From Propionibacteriaceae bacterium (GTDB lineage: Bacteria; Actinomycetota; Actinomycetes; Propionibacteriales; Propionibacteriaceae), in assembly GCA_031261485.1 (NCBI GenBank), contig JAISJO010000014.1, positions 1 to 64,000 of the forward strand: a stretch of DNA of 64,000 nt, given 5' to 3'. Both the position numbers and the translations under genes were made by a program. Of the stretch, positions 1-8,767 are shown one piece after another. Positions within the stretch are counted from its first letter, which is position 1; each line of letters starts with the position of its first letter. Below the pieces are notes generated by a model. That model searched no databases. It worked only from the letters and a program-made list of their open reading frames with translations, and was not told the DNA's origin.

Positions 1-300
1 ATCGCCATCCGCCTCGCCTACAAGAAGGGCGGCAAGGTGTACGTCAGGGCCGGGGCGGGAATTGTGGCGGACTCAGTCGCCGAACGGGAGTTCGAGGAGA
101 CCATCAACAAAATGAAAGCCGTAGTCAACGCACTGGACAGCCAGTCTGCGCCAACTCCAGCCCCGCCAACTGTTTCATCTGGCCATCCGGAGCCCGATGC
201 CGATGTCGCTGGGGAACCCGGTAGCGATGTCGCTCTGGAGCATGGTGTCGATGTCGTTCAGGAAGCCGACACCGACCCCGCTGGGGAGGATGCCCCATGA
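1..300 (+). CDS. trpE: Anthranilate synthase component I, C-terminal end (partial)
   Basis: The window opens inside this gene, in frame from base 1. The translated start carries the family's C-terminal signature: a basic AIR-like strand, then the motif AGAGIVADS and an acidic EREFEETINKMKA helix, which form part of the chorismate/Mg2+ site. With TrpG it converts chorismate and glutamine to anthranilate, the first step of tryptophan synthesis. After the normal end of the fold (around codon 48) there is an unusual tail of about 50 residues, rich in Asp, Glu, Pro, Gly and Val, with imperfect repeats built on Asp-Val; this tail is probably disordered. The stop overlaps the trpG start by four bases (ATGA), so the two are translationally coupled. 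The N-terminal part and any leader or attenuator lie outside the window. Confidence 0.93.
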   Translation: MAIRLAYKKGGKVYVRAGAGIVADSVAEREFEETINKMKAVVNALDSQSAPTPAPPTVSSGHPEPDADVAGEPGSDVALEHGVDVVQEADTDPAGEDAP

Positions 301-869
301 TCGTCATCATTGACAACTACGACTCTTTCACCTACAACCTTTACCAAATGATCGGCCAGGTGAGCCCCGACCTTCAGGTCATCCGAAATGACGCCTTGAC
401 TGTCGAAGAATTGGCAGCGTTGGGGGCTTCCCATATCGTCTTGTCTCCTGGACCTGGGCATCCTCGTGACGCGGGAATCTGCATTGAGACCGTGGAGAAA
501 CTGGCCGGGAAGACTCCCATTCTGGGCGTGTGTCTGGGTCATCAAGCGATTTGTGAGGCGTATGGAGCCACAGTCAGCCACGCCAAGACCCTGATGCACG
601 GCAAGTCATCCCCCGTAACCTCGGTCGTCGAGGACCCACTCTTTGCCGGATTGCCCACGGTATTCCAAGCGGCTCGATACCATTCTTTGGCAGCCGACCC
701 AACGACCATGCCGGGCTGTCTCGTGGTTACCGCGACAGCCGACGATGGAGAGATCATGGCGGTACGTCACCGCGACCTGCCCGTCTTCGGGGTCCAGTTC
801 CACCCCGAGTCCGTCCTCACCCCCTTGGGCCGGCAAATCCTGGCCAACTTCGCAGGTATAACTGTGTGA
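297..869 (+). CDS. trpG: Anthranilate synthase component II, glutamine amidotransferase
   Basis: Class I glutamine amidotransferase of 190 residues, the normal length for a free-standing TrpG. It supplies ammonia from glutamine to TrpE. The catalytic triad is visible: the nucleophile Cys79 in GVCLGHQ, and His169 and Glu171 in FHPES. The oxyanion-loop motif PGPGHP lies near residue 51. The start ATG overlaps the trpE stop. A gap of about 60 bases without an obvious hairpin separates it from trpD. Within a trp operon the anthranilate role is far more likely than the related p-aminobenzoate role, although some TrpG proteins serve both. Confidence 0.96.
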   Translation: MIVIIDNYDSFTYNLYQMIGQVSPDLQVIRNDALTVEELAALGASHIVLSPGPGHPRDAGICIETVEKLAGKTPILGVCLGHQAICEAYGATVSHAKTLMHGKSSPVTSVVEDPLFAGLPTVFQAARYHSLAADPTTMPGCLVVTATADDGEIMAVRHRDLPVFGVQFHPESVLTPLGRQILANFAGITV

Positions 870-928
870 GCCAGCGCTCCGACTGTTCCCACTAGACTGA
901 ATCGCATAACGTGCCACAAGGAGAACCC

Positions 929-1951
929 GTGACTGAGCCATTGCATATTTCCGATGCTATTCGACAGGCCGTCAACCGCCAAGAGCTGTCCTATGAGCTG
1001 GCCGAGGCGGTCATGGACGAGATCATGGACGGCGACGCCACCCAGATCCAGATGGCGGCGTACTTGACCGCGATGAGCCTGAAGGGCGAGACCATCACCG
1101 AGATCACCGCGTCTGCGGCAGGCATGCGCAAACACTGCGTGCGTTTGCTGAACGATATGCCGGTACTGGAGATCGTGGGCACCGGCGGCGACCATTCCCA
1201 TTCCTTCAACATTTCGACAACGTCTTCCCTTGTCATCTCGGCTGCCGGTGTACGGGTGGCCAAGCACGGCAACCGGGCTGCCACCTCCCTTTCTGGCGCG
1301 GCCGATGTTCTGGAGGCCTTGGGTGTCAAAATCGACGTCCCACCCGAGAAGAGCCTGGAGATTCTGGACAAGATCGGACTGTGCTTCCTTTTCGCGCAAA
1401 ACTATCATTTGGCAATGAAGTATGTTGCTCCCGTGCGTCGGGAACTGGGGATCCGCACAATCTTCAACATCCTGGGGCCCCTGGTCAACCCTGCTGGTGC
1501 GGACATGGAACTGCTGGGGGTGTACGACGAGGACCTGGTCGAACCGCTGGCGAAGGTGCTGCACAACCTTGGGGTCAAGACCGCGTTGGTGGTGTACGGG
1601 CGTGACGGGCTCGATGAGATTTCGATGAGCGACACCACGGCTGTGTGCGAAGTCAGGGGTGGCGAGTTCAAGTTGTACACCCTCGACCCGCGCAAGTATG
1701 GCTTCGAGCTGTGTCGCAAGGAAGAGCTCGTCGGCGGAACCCCGCAGGAGAATGCGGTCATCACAAGGAGAATCCTGTCTGGAGAGCCGGGACCCAAGAC
1801 CGATGCCGTCTTGCTGAACTCTGCTGCGGCCCTGTACTTGGCCCGCGAAGACCTGAGCTTGGCAGACGCAATCGAGGTTGCCCGCGAGACAATCTCTTCC
1901 GGCAAGGCCTTGGCCCAACTCGAACAGTTCATCGCCTTGACCAACGGTTAA
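929..1951 (+). CDS. trpD: Anthranilate phosphoribosyltransferase
   Basis: A protein of 340 residues that transfers the phosphoribosyl group of PRPP to anthranilate. The diagnostic PRPP/Mg2+ loop GTGGD sits near residue 84, followed by the NISTTSS and KHGNRAA motifs of the family. The GTG at 929 was chosen because AAGGAG ends five bases before it; an in-frame GTG at 911 lies upstream of that ribosome-binding site. The gene follows trpG in the same direction. Downstream, an inverted pair of REP-like palindromes separates it from trpC, which is unusual inside such a compact operon. Confidence 0.96.
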   Translation: MTEPLHISDAIRQAVNRQELSYELAEAVMDEIMDGDATQIQMAAYLTAMSLKGETITEITASAAGMRKHCVRLLNDMPVLEIVGTGGDHSHSFNISTTSSLVISAAGVRVAKHGNRAATSLSGAADVLEALGVKIDVPPEKSLEILDKIGLCFLFAQNYHLAMKYVAPVRRELGIRTIFNILGPLVNPAGADMELLGVYDEDLVEPLAKVLHNLGVKTALVVYGRDGLDEISMSDTTAVCEVRGGEFKLYTLDPRKYGFELCRKEELVGGTPQENAVITRRILSGEPGPKTDAVLLNSAAALYLAREDLSLADAIEVARETISSGKALAQLEQFIALTNG

Positions 1952-1980
1952 GGAAGTGCTGATGATTATTCCTCCGGTCT

Positions 1981-2045
1981 GTCATCCTGCGCGAAGTCGC
2001 AGGATCTATGCTTCAGATGGATTCTGCGACTGCGCGCAGAATGAC
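1981..2045. repeat. REP/BIME-like inverted pair of palindromic units
   Basis: Two 26-base units lie head to head (1981-2006 and 2020-2045), separated by 13 bases. Each has the core CCTGCGCGAAGTCGCAGG or a variant of it and is itself palindromic, so the region can fold into one long hairpin or two short ones. The first unit is identical over all 26 bases to the reverse complement of 23563-23588, which shows that this is a dispersed intergenic repeat. It lies between trpD and trpC and could affect transcript stability or polarity there. Confidence 0.75.
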
Positions 2046-2074
2046 GAGGTCAGTTGGTCGGCGGTTCCCCAATC

Positions 2075-3631
2075 ATGACGATTCTTGACACTTTGGCCGC
2101 CGAGGCACACCTGCGAGTGGAAGCGGACCTGGGCCATACCAGCTTGTCCGAGATGAAAGCTCGGGCCCTCGACACGTACGTGCTGCCGGGCTTCCCTCTT
2201 GAAGGGGCCTTGGCTGCTCCTCGCTTGTCCTTCATTTGTGAAGTAAAGAAAGCGTCACCGTCCAAGGGCCCGATTTCGCCCGACTTCCCCTACCTCCAGA
2301 TTGCTCGGGAGTATGAAGAGGGCGGGGCCGACGCTATTTCTGTCCTGACAGAACCCAAGCATTTCCTCGGCTCGGACCGCTATCTGAGCGAAATCGCCGC
2401 TGAGGTCTCGATCCCGGTCTTGCGTAAGGACTTCACTGTTGATGCTTATCAGATCTATCAAGCACGGGCGCTTGGCGCATCGGCGGTTCTGCTGATTTGC
2501 TCGATTCTGACCGACGCCCAACTGTCTGAGTTTCTTGGCCTCGCCGATTCTCTGGGACTGTCTTGTCTGACGGAAGCTCACGATGCCGAGGAAGTCGAGC
2601 GAGCAGTAAGAGTGGGTGCGCGCATCATTGGGGTCAACAATCGCAATTTGCATGACTTCAGTGTTGATTCCTCGAACAGCGCCACTCTGCGGGAGCTCGT
2701 GCCTCGTGATCGGTTGTTCGTGTCAGAGTCCGGGGTGACCAGCCGGGAGGACGCCGCCCAAATTCAGGACATGGGCGCTGATGGGGTTCTCATCGGCGAA
2801 GCCTTGATGAGGGCGAGCGACCGGCGTAGTTATCTGAGGGAACTCGTGGATTGGGCCGACACTGCTATGGGTTCCCATTGCTATGGTTTCGGGCCCCTCA
2901 ACTCGGGTCCCCCCACCTTCTACTCACCAGATATCAAGATCTGCGGAATCAGTCGCGATGAAGACATACCTGTTCTGAACGAGACCCTGCCGGAGTATGT
3001 CGGTTTCGTCTTTCATCCCGCATCCAGTCGGTACGTTGATCTTGAGACAGCGCTGTGTTTGCGCGGACTCCTTGACGAGCGGATCGAAACAGTCGGAGTC
3101 TTCGTGGATGAATCCCCCGAACGGATCGCCGAGGTTGTGGAATCAGGGGCAATTTCCATTGTCCAATTGCATGGGCACGAAGATGCGGACTACCTCGAAG
3201 ACTTCTACCAATCGGTGCCTTCGGCCGAGGTAATCTGGGCCATCGGAGTGCGGGATGTTAGGTCCATCGTGGAGGTCGAAAGACTGGACATCTTCAAGCT
3301 GCTTCTCGACAATGAACGTGGTGGGTCGGGGGAGCCTTTCGACTGGGCCATACTCGGTGAGGCTCGGCGCATCGCTCACGCTCATCGTGTGCATCTGCCC
3401 TCGATTTGGTTGGGTGGAGGTCTCACCCCGGACAACGTGGCGGCGGCAGCGCGCCTGCGAGTGGATGTTGTGGATGTGAGCAGTGGTGTCGAGACCAACG
3501 GGCACAAAGACCCTGCGCTGATTCGGGCCTTCATCGCTGCGGCGCGTTCCGTCACCGATGCCCAAGTGTGCACCGAGACCGAACCCGTTTCTGTCCAACC
3601 CGAACTCCTCGACTCACCAGGAGGTGAATAA
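2075..3631 (+). CDS. trpC: Bifunctional indole-3-glycerol phosphate synthase / phosphoribosylanthranilate isomerase
   Basis: A fused TrpC-TrpF enzyme of 518 residues. Residues of about 1-265 form the indole-glycerol-phosphate synthase barrel ([11 protein letters not shown] substrate loop, VLRKDF, GVNNRNL and VSESGV strands). Residues of about 285-500 form the isomerase barrel, with the catalytic Cys in KICGI, VQLHG, and the phosphate-binding LGGGLTPDN. Together they perform two successive steps from phosphoribosylanthranilate to indole-3-glycerol phosphate. ATG 2075 starts the conserved protein, although no strong ribosome-binding site precedes it. The stop overlaps the trpB ATG by one base. 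The fusion is notable because most actinobacteria lack trpF and use the dual HisA/TrpF enzyme PriA. Corynebacterium also carries a trpCF fusion. Confidence 0.95.
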   Translation: MTILDTLAAEAHLRVEADLGHTSLSEMKARALDTYVLPGFPLEGALAAPRLSFICEVKKASPSKGPISPDFPYLQIAREYEEGGADAISVLTEPKHFLGSDRYLSEIAAEVSIPVLRKDFTVDAYQIYQARALGASAVLLICSILTDAQLSEFLGLADSLGLSCLTEAHDAEEVERAVRVGARIIGVNNRNLHDFSVDSSNSATLRELVPRDRLFVSESGVTSREDAAQIQDMGADGVLIGEALMRASDRRSYLRELVDWADTAMGSHCYGFGPLNSGPPTFYSPDIKICGISRDEDIPVLNETLPEYVGFVFHPASSRYVDLETALCLRGLLDERIETVGVFVDESPERIAEVVESGAISIVQLHGHEDADYLEDFYQSVPSAEVIWAIGVRDVRSIVEVERLDIFKLLLDNERGGSGEPFDWAILGEARRIAHAHRVHLPSIWLGGGLTPDNVAAAARLRVDVVDVSSGVETNGHKDPALIRAFIAAARSVTDAQVCTETEPVSVQPELLDSPGGE

Positions 3632-4815
3632 TGAGTGGACGCTTCGGCATCCACGGGGGCCAGTACATCCCCGAGACACTCATGAACGAGATCCACGCCC
3701 TTGAGGCGGCGTACCTCAGGTGGAAGGACGACCCCGATTTCGTCCGCGAACTGGGCGATTTGCTGCGTGACTACGCCGGGCGCCCATCCCTGCTTTACTT
3801 CGCGGCCAACATGACCGCAGACCTAGGCGGCGCGAAAATCTATCTCAAACGCGAGGACCTCAACCACACCGGCTCACACAAAATCAACAATGTCCTTGGA
3901 CAATGCCTCCTGGCGCAACGTATGGGCAAAACGCGAGTCATAGCTGAAACTGGGGCTGGCCAGCACGGTGTGGCAACCGCAACGGCAGCCGCTTTGCTCG
4001 GCATGGAGTGCGAGATTTTCATGGGCAAGGAGGACACCGAACGCCAGGTGCTCAATGTCTATCGGATGGAACTCCTCGGCGCGACAGTACACCCCGTCCT
4101 CTCTGGCACCCAGACCCTGAAAGACGCTGTCAACGAGACAATGCGCGAGTGGACCCGCCGGGTGGACGACACCCATTACGTCCTTGGCTCTGTCATGGGA
4201 CCTCATCCTTTCCCGACCATGGTCCGCGATTTCCAAGCAGTCATCGGCCGCGAGGCCCGCCAGCAAATCCTGGAACGCGAGGGCAAACTCCCCGCAGCCG
4301 TCTTGGCGTGTGTGGGCGGGGGAAGCAACGCCATTGGCACTTTCCACGCCTTCATTCCAGACGAATCCGTCGCTCTCATCGGTTGCGAAGCGGCAGGGGT
4401 AGGAGTGGAGACCCCACGTACAGCCGCCACCATCGCCACGGGAAGCCTCGGGGTGTTTCACGGCATGAAGTCGTATTTCTGTCAGGATGACGCGGGCCAG
4501 ATCGCCCCTGTCTACTCCATCTCGGCAGGCCTGGACTACCCTGGCATCGGGCCTGAACACGCCTGGCTCCACGACACTGGACGGGCGAGGTACGTTCCTG
4601 TGACCGACGAGGAAGCCGTGGATGCTTTCGAGTACTTGGCCCGCACAGAAGGGATCATCTGTGCCATCGAATCGGCTCACGCTCTGGCCTATGCCCGCCA
4701 ACTCGCACCGACGATATCGCCTGGGGAGTCGATGGTCATCTGCCTGTCGGGACGCGGCGACAAGGACGTAGCAGCCATTGCCCGTTACCGAGGCAAGGAT
4801 GTGGCGGAAGGATGA
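3631..4815 (+). CDS. trpB: Tryptophan synthase beta chain
   Basis: A PLP enzyme of 394 residues that condenses indole with serine to give tryptophan. The PLP lysine is Lys84 in HTGSHKINN, the catalytic Glu lies in ETGAGQHG, and the phosphate-binding loop is GGGSNAIG near residue 230. The length is that of a normal TrpB1. The sequence AGGAGG lies just before the start, inside the end of trpC, and the 3' end overlaps trpA by four bases. The close coupling fits the channelled alpha2-beta2 complex made with TrpA. Confidence 0.97.
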   Translation: MSGRFGIHGGQYIPETLMNEIHALEAAYLRWKDDPDFVRELGDLLRDYAGRPSLLYFAANMTADLGGAKIYLKREDLNHTGSHKINNVLGQCLLAQRMGKTRVIAETGAGQHGVATATAAALLGMECEIFMGKEDTERQVLNVYRMELLGATVHPVLSGTQTLKDAVNETMREWTRRVDDTHYVLGSVMGPHPFPTMVRDFQAVIGREARQQILEREGKLPAAVLACVGGGSNAIGTFHAFIPDESVALIGCEAAGVGVETPRTAATIATGSLGVFHGMKSYFCQDDAGQIAPVYSISAGLDYPGIGPEHAWLHDTGRARYVPVTDEEAVDAFEYLARTEGIICAIESAHALAYARQLAPTISPGESMVICLSGRGDKDVAAIARYRGKDVAEG

Positions 4816-5705
4816 CCATGGTGTACAACGAAACAGTCGGTTCTGCTGGCGTGACCGGGACCACCGCCTCGGCCGGGAAGGGTGCGTCTCCGAGGCCAAT
4901 CGAAAACACCACGCCCCCGATTGACCGAATTGCCCAAGCGTTCCAGAGCAAAGCCTTCATCGCCTTCCTGACCGGCGGCGACCCGACCCTGGAGGACACT
5001 CGGCGCTACGTCAAGATTCTGGCCGAAGCGGGAGCTTCCCTTGTCGAAATTGGCATCCCGTTTTCCGACCCCATCGCCGAAGGCCCGGTCATCCAAGAGG
5101 CGAGCGCGAGAGCCTTGTCTTCCGCCACGGGGACAACTCCCGAGATGCTGTTTGAGCTTGTCAGGGCACTGCGTGAAGAGGATGGCCTGACGATTCCACT
5201 GGCCTTGATGACCTACCTCAACCCTGTCCACCACTATGGCTACGAAGAGTTCTTTGCCCGTGCTGCAGACGTCGGTGTCGACGCCCTCATTGTTCCGGAC
5301 TTGCCTTTCGAGGAGCACGCCGAGGTGCTTCCTGCGGCGCAAGCGAACGGTGTCGCCTTGATTTCGATGATTGCCCCGACCTCATCCAGCCGTGCCCGCA
5401 AGATCGCGGCGAATGCCCAGGGCTTCATCTACCTGGTGAGTTCCCTCGGCGTCACCGGTGTGCGTTCAGAAATCACGACCGACATTGGCTCCATTGTGGA
5501 CGAAATCCGCCAAGTCACGGATGTGCCCGTGGCCGTCGGCTTTGGTATCTCTACCCCGGCCCAGGCCGCGACCATGGCAGCCCAGGCTGATGGTGTCATT
5601 GTTGGTAGCGCGATTGTGAGACTCATCGCGGAGAACGGCTCGCACGCTGACGACGCACTTCGCACGTACGTCTCCGAGATGGTTAGCGCCCTTCCGCAGG
5701 AGTAG
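4812..5705 (+). CDS. trpA: Tryptophan synthase alpha chain
   Basis: A TIM-barrel enzyme of 297 residues that cleaves indole-3-glycerol phosphate and passes indole to TrpB. An N-terminal extension of about 35 residues precedes the barrel. The catalytic Glu79 is seen in [11 protein letters not shown]. The second catalytic acid, usually Asp in the motif DPxADGP, is Glu90 here (PIAEGPVIQ), a conservative change. The phosphate-binding strands VSSLGVTG and VGFGIST follow. The ATG overlaps the trpB stop. It is the last gene of the operon and is followed by two hairpins that face the convergent sugar regulon. Confidence 0.95.
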   Translation: MTMVYNETVGSAGVTGTTASAGKGASPRPIENTTPPIDRIAQAFQSKAFIAFLTGGDPTLEDTRRYVKILAEAGASLVEIGIPFSDPIAEGPVIQEASARALSSATGTTPEMLFELVRALREEDGLTIPLALMTYLNPVHHYGYEEFFARAADVGVDALIVPDLPFEEHAEVLPAAQANGVALISMIAPTSSSRARKIAANAQGFIYLVSSLGVTGVRSEITTDIGSIVDEIRQVTDVPVAVGFGISTPAQAATMAAQADGVIVGSAIVRLIAENGSHADDALRTYVSEMVSALPQE

Positions 5706-5741
5706 ATCGCCATTCTGACAAAGGTGCCGGCTTTCGAAGTA

Positions 5742-5790
5742 GGTACAAAGTTGGCCTGATTTCGGCCTGTTTTCGGGCCAACTTTGCACC
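5742..5790. terminator. Bidirectional hairpin between convergent trpA and isomerase gene
   Basis: Inverted repeat with 15-base arms at 5742-5756 and 5776-5790 (core CAAAGTTGGCC / GGCCAACTTTG) and one mismatch, in the 187-base gap between two convergent genes. A smaller hairpin follows at 5850-5875 (AGTGGCC / GGCCACT). Neither has a clear poly-T run, so the termination role is inferred from position and stem strength. Confidence 0.55.
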
Positions 5791-5892
5791 AAGTCCGACT
5801 CGGGACCTGAAATGTGAACCGTTGTGGCCAAAGTACACCCGAACAGCGAAGTGGCCCCGCCGAAACGAGGCCACTCACTTCCACCCGCGCAA

Positions 5893-7536
5893 TCACACGT
5901 CAGTGTGCACATCCCCGCACAAGTGAACCTCAACCCCCATCGCCTGGAACATCGCAGCCTTTGCGACCAGTGCCTTGTCGGCGGTGGCGGCATCAGGAGC
6001 GTACGCGACGTTCAGGTGATTGGCCTTGTGGCGGGCCATAAGGTGGTCACGGTCGACCCCGTGCAGGATGGCGTTCATGATGGGCCACTCGGGGTTGGTC
6101 GAGTCGAGACGACGCTGTACCTCCTCGGGAGGCATCTCGATGCACGTCCCACGTCCCAGGTCGAGGTGGAGCTTTCCGCCTTGGATGAAGACACGACTCC
6201 AGACGATCTCGCCGGGCTTGGACACACCGGACAGAGTTCCACCACCGAGGGGGAAGAAGTAATACTGCTGTCGCATTGAGTAGGCCTTGTCGTACCCGCC
6301 CAGGTGCGATGCGGGGACGGAACCGGAGATTTCCAGCACCCAGACGAAATCCTCACCCCAGTCGTCGCCCCAGCGAACATCGTGGAGAGTCGTCGCAGGG
6401 TCGAGTCCCATCGCGTTCCACACCCTGTTCGTGACAAGGGCATCCACGGCCACTCCCTGGTCCACCTCGTTAGCGCAGGGAATCGCCACACCTTCGTACA
6501 ACTCATGCGAACCGTCGCGACTCAAGACGGGAGGCCGGTCCACATTGTTGAGCAGTCCCTCCACCAGGTCAGAGGCGGCCACCATGTCCTTGAGGCCCTG
6601 CTGATACTGGATGCCCACCACATCCGCGCCGAAGTCGTCTGCCATGCGGACGGCCGCGATGTACATCTTCATCTGCTCGTGGACCTGCGCATCAGTGAGG
6701 CATTCCTTCTCGTCGCCTTCGTTGTCGATCAGGAACTTCATGCCCTTGGCGTCGAGCCACGCCTTTGTGGTGTCAGCTTCGTCGTCGGTGACTTTGCGCA
6801 TTTCGGCGACCAGCGCCGATTGGGAGACACGCTCCTTGTAGATGCCGGTCGGGTTGAGGATTTCGTCGTCGATGAGTGCGTTGTACATGCCCATGCAGTA
6901 CTCATCGAACATCATGACAATGGCCTTGTCGGCCTTCAGTTGAGCCGCCAGAGCCTCGCCCAGCGCCTTCTCAGCCGAATCAGGCAGGGCCGGCAAATCG
7001 CGGACGTGGGACTCGTCATGGGCAATCTTTCCCGTAGTCAGCCACTCATTGAGCTTTTCGCGCGCCCAATCATCGGTGAAGTCCTTGCTCCACAGGGCCG
7101 AGTGAGGCGTGCCCATCTTAGTCATCGAACCAGTCAGATTCAGCAAACCCACCAGACCAGGGAAGTCGCCAGCAAAGTTGGCGACAACGAGGATGGGACC
7201 TTCATGGTCGCGCAGGCCGTGGAGGAGATGGTGGGAATACTGCCAGACGGACTCCACCACAACCAGCGGCGCGTCCTTGGGGATGTTCTTGAAGACCTCC
7301 ATGCCCTTGCGTTGGCAGTCGATGAAGCCATGGCCGGTCTTGGGGTCAATTCCGTGGGCTCGCTGCACCTTCCAGCCAGCCGCTTCGACGGCGGCGGTGA
7401 ATTGTGCTTCGACCTCTTGTTGTTTCGACCATGTCTTGACATTGGTGGTGAGACGAAGGTCGCCGTTGGCGACGGTGTACACGGTCTTCGGTTCAGCCTT
7501 CGGGCGAACCGTGATCTGAGGGAATGTGTAAGTCAT
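5893..7536 (-). CDS. L-fucose/L-arabinose isomerase-family protein
   Basis: A protein of 547 residues with the architecture of bacterial fucose isomerases. It has two Rossmann-like N-terminal domains and a C-terminal beta domain ending in the motif HKANHLNV, whose His matches the metal-site His of the family. Other likely metal ligands are the acids in MMFDEY and in CANEVDQG. The enzyme probably interconverts an aldose and a ketose of the fucose or arabinose series; the exact sugar cannot be read from the sequence. ATG 7536 was chosen because AAGGAG precedes it. It is the last gene of the leftward sugar regulon, and the LacI operator at 7600-7613 lies just upstream, so it probably also has its own promoter. 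Confidence 0.8.
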   Translation of the reverse strand: MTYTFPQITVRPKAEPKTVYTVANGDLRLTTNVKTWSKQQEVEAQFTAAVEAAGWKVQRAHGIDPKTGHGFIDCQRKGMEVFKNIPKDAPLVVVESVWQYSHHLLHGLRDHEGPILVVANFAGDFPGLVGLLNLTGSMTKMGTPHSALWSKDFTDDWAREKLNEWLTTGKIAHDESHVRDLPALPDSAEKALGEALAAQLKADKAIVMMFDEYCMGMYNALIDDEILNPTGIYKERVSQSALVAEMRKVTDDEADTTKAWLDAKGMKFLIDNEGDEKECLTDAQVHEQMKMYIAAVRMADDFGADVVGIQYQQGLKDMVAASDLVEGLLNNVDRPPVLSRDGSHELYEGVAIPCANEVDQGVAVDALVTNRVWNAMGLDPATTLHDVRWGDDWGEDFVWVLEISGSVPASHLGGYDKAYSMRQQYYFFPLGGGTLSGVSKPGEIVWSRVFIQGGKLHLDLGRGTCIEMPPEEVQRRLDSTNPEWPIMNAILHGVDRDHLMARHKANHLNVAYAPDAATADKALVAKAAMFQAMGVEVHLCGDVHTDV

Positions 7537-7599
7537 TCGTTGCTCCTTAGCGAAGGGCGGCTCCAATGCCGACCCCGTGGTTCTTACACTATGTTTTCA

Positions 7600-7613
7600 T
7601 GAAATCGATTTCA
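7600..7613. promoter_or_regulatory. LacI-family operator upstream of the isomerase gene
   Basis: Perfect 14-bp palindrome TGAAATCGATTTCA in the 99-base gap between the lacI-type gene and the isomerase gene. An identical copy lies at 12891-12904 before the first gene of the transporter operon. Two identical palindromes at the two transcription entry points of one regulon strongly suggest the binding site of the LacI-type regulator encoded between them. Confidence 0.8.
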
Positions 7614-7635
7614 GGGCAAGGGGGTTTTGAGCCCG

Positions 7636-8655
7636 TTATTCAGCACTTCCCTGCGCCTTGTAAATCATGTCAATTCCCGAACCCTCGCCACCAACAACGA
7701 CCGGCAAAGTCACAGAACGGGCGGGGGCAGCGAGTCCATTGATTCGCTCAAGAAGCATCCTGGCTGCTTGGTGTCCCAGTTCCCGGGCAGGCAGGTGAGT
7801 GATGAGGACTCCGAGAGGGGCGAGAAGGATGAGGGGAAGTCCACCGAAAGAGACCACGCCCACAGTCGGAGGCAAGAGGCCACGTTCATTGAGCACACGC
7901 AGAGCAGCAGCTCCCAAACGGTTATTGGCGGCGAAAATGGCATCGGGAGGCTGAGGCAGGTCCATCAACAGTCGTACAGCCCGCTCGCCGTCCTCGACTG
8001 TGTACGCGGCGCGTATCCCCAAACATGGGTCAGGAGGGGCACCAGTGTGCTCCTGCACCGCCAAGGCCCAGCCAGCCATCCGCATGTCAGCAGTTTCCAC
8101 ACCATCCGGGCCAGTCACGCAGGCGATACGTTCGTACCCTGCGTCGTACAACAGACGTGTCGCGGAAGCGGAGGAGTCTTTGTTATCGGCAACGACAGTG
8201 TCCACTTCGTAACCGAGTGCATGGCGATCAGCACACACCACGGGCACACTGCGTTCCAGAGCCAAGTCGAGGTTAGTGCCGGGACTGGGCACAAGAATGA
8301 CTCCCGCAACAGGTTCCGAGACGGCAACCCGCATGTACTCATGTTCCCGGACGGGGTCTTCATTGGTATTGCACAGCATGACCGAGAATCCGGCTTCGCG
8401 CGCGACATCCTCCACTGCGCGAGTCATGAGGGTAAAAAAGGGGTTCTCAATGTCCGGCACCATCATGGCGATGATTTCGGAGGAGTTGGTCCGCAGCCGT
8501 CGGGCGTTGCGGTTGGGCACAAAGTCGAGTTCACGAGCGGCCTCATGCACGGCATCTGCCCTAGCCTGGGCCACGTTGGCATGCCCGCTGAAGACGCGAG
8601 AAACAGTCGCAGGGCTCACGCCAGCGCGCTTGGCGACATCGTAGATAGTGACCAT
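7636..8655 (-). CDS. LacI-family transcriptional regulator
   Basis: A regulator of 339 residues. The N-terminal HTH reads TIYDVAKRAGVSPATVSRVFSG, the LacI signature, followed by the hinge helix and a periplasmic-binding-protein-like effector domain. The start at 8655 has GGGGA seven bases before it; an ATG at 8670 would add five residues. It is encoded between the binding protein and the isomerase of the sugar regulon, and probably binds TGAAATCGATTTCA at 7600 and 12891, giving autoregulation of the whole set. The inducer is likely the transported sugar or its phosphate or ketose form. Confidence 0.9.
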   Translation of the reverse strand: MVTIYDVAKRAGVSPATVSRVFSGHANVAQARADAVHEAARELDFVPNRNARRLRTNSSEIIAMMVPDIENPFFTLMTRAVEDVAREAGFSVMLCNTNEDPVREHEYMRVAVSEPVAGVILVPSPGTNLDLALERSVPVVCADRHALGYEVDTVVADNKDSSASATRLLYDAGYERIACVTGPDGVETADMRMAGWALAVQEHTGAPPDPCLGIRAAYTVEDGERAVRLLMDLPQPPDAIFAANNRLGAAALRVLNERGLLPPTVGVVSFGGLPLILLAPLGVLITHLPARELGHQAARMLLERINGLAAPARSVTLPVVVGGEGSGIDMIYKAQGSAE

Positions 8656-8715
8656 CGGAGTTCCCCACAATAGCAGGAGCGGTCAAGGCTCGGGTAGGGA
8701 GCGAAATAGATGGGA

Positions 8716-8745
8716 CGGGGTGGACCCCAGATGGAATCCACCCCG
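8716..8745 (-). terminator. Intercistronic stem-loop after the sugar-binding protein gene
   Basis: On the minus strand, CGGGGTGGA and TCCACCCCG form a perfect 9-bp stem with a 12-base loop, followed by a weakly T-rich stretch. It lies in the 112-base gap between the binding-protein gene and the lacI-type gene. It probably acts as a partial terminator or a 3' stabiliser, giving more binding protein than regulator, as is common in ABC sugar operons. Confidence 0.5.
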
Positions 8746-8767
8746 CCTTGACAATCAGTAGTCAGAA

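Noticed and set aside
877-928. A transcription attenuator between trpG and trpD.
   Set aside because: No stable hairpin with a T-run and no Trp-rich leader frame is seen; any trp leader would lie upstream of the window.
5893-7602. A long plus-strand open frame of 432 codons opposite the isomerase gene.
   Set aside because: It mirrors the minus-strand isomerase gene, has no family motifs and no ribosome-binding site; it is a high-GC shadow frame.
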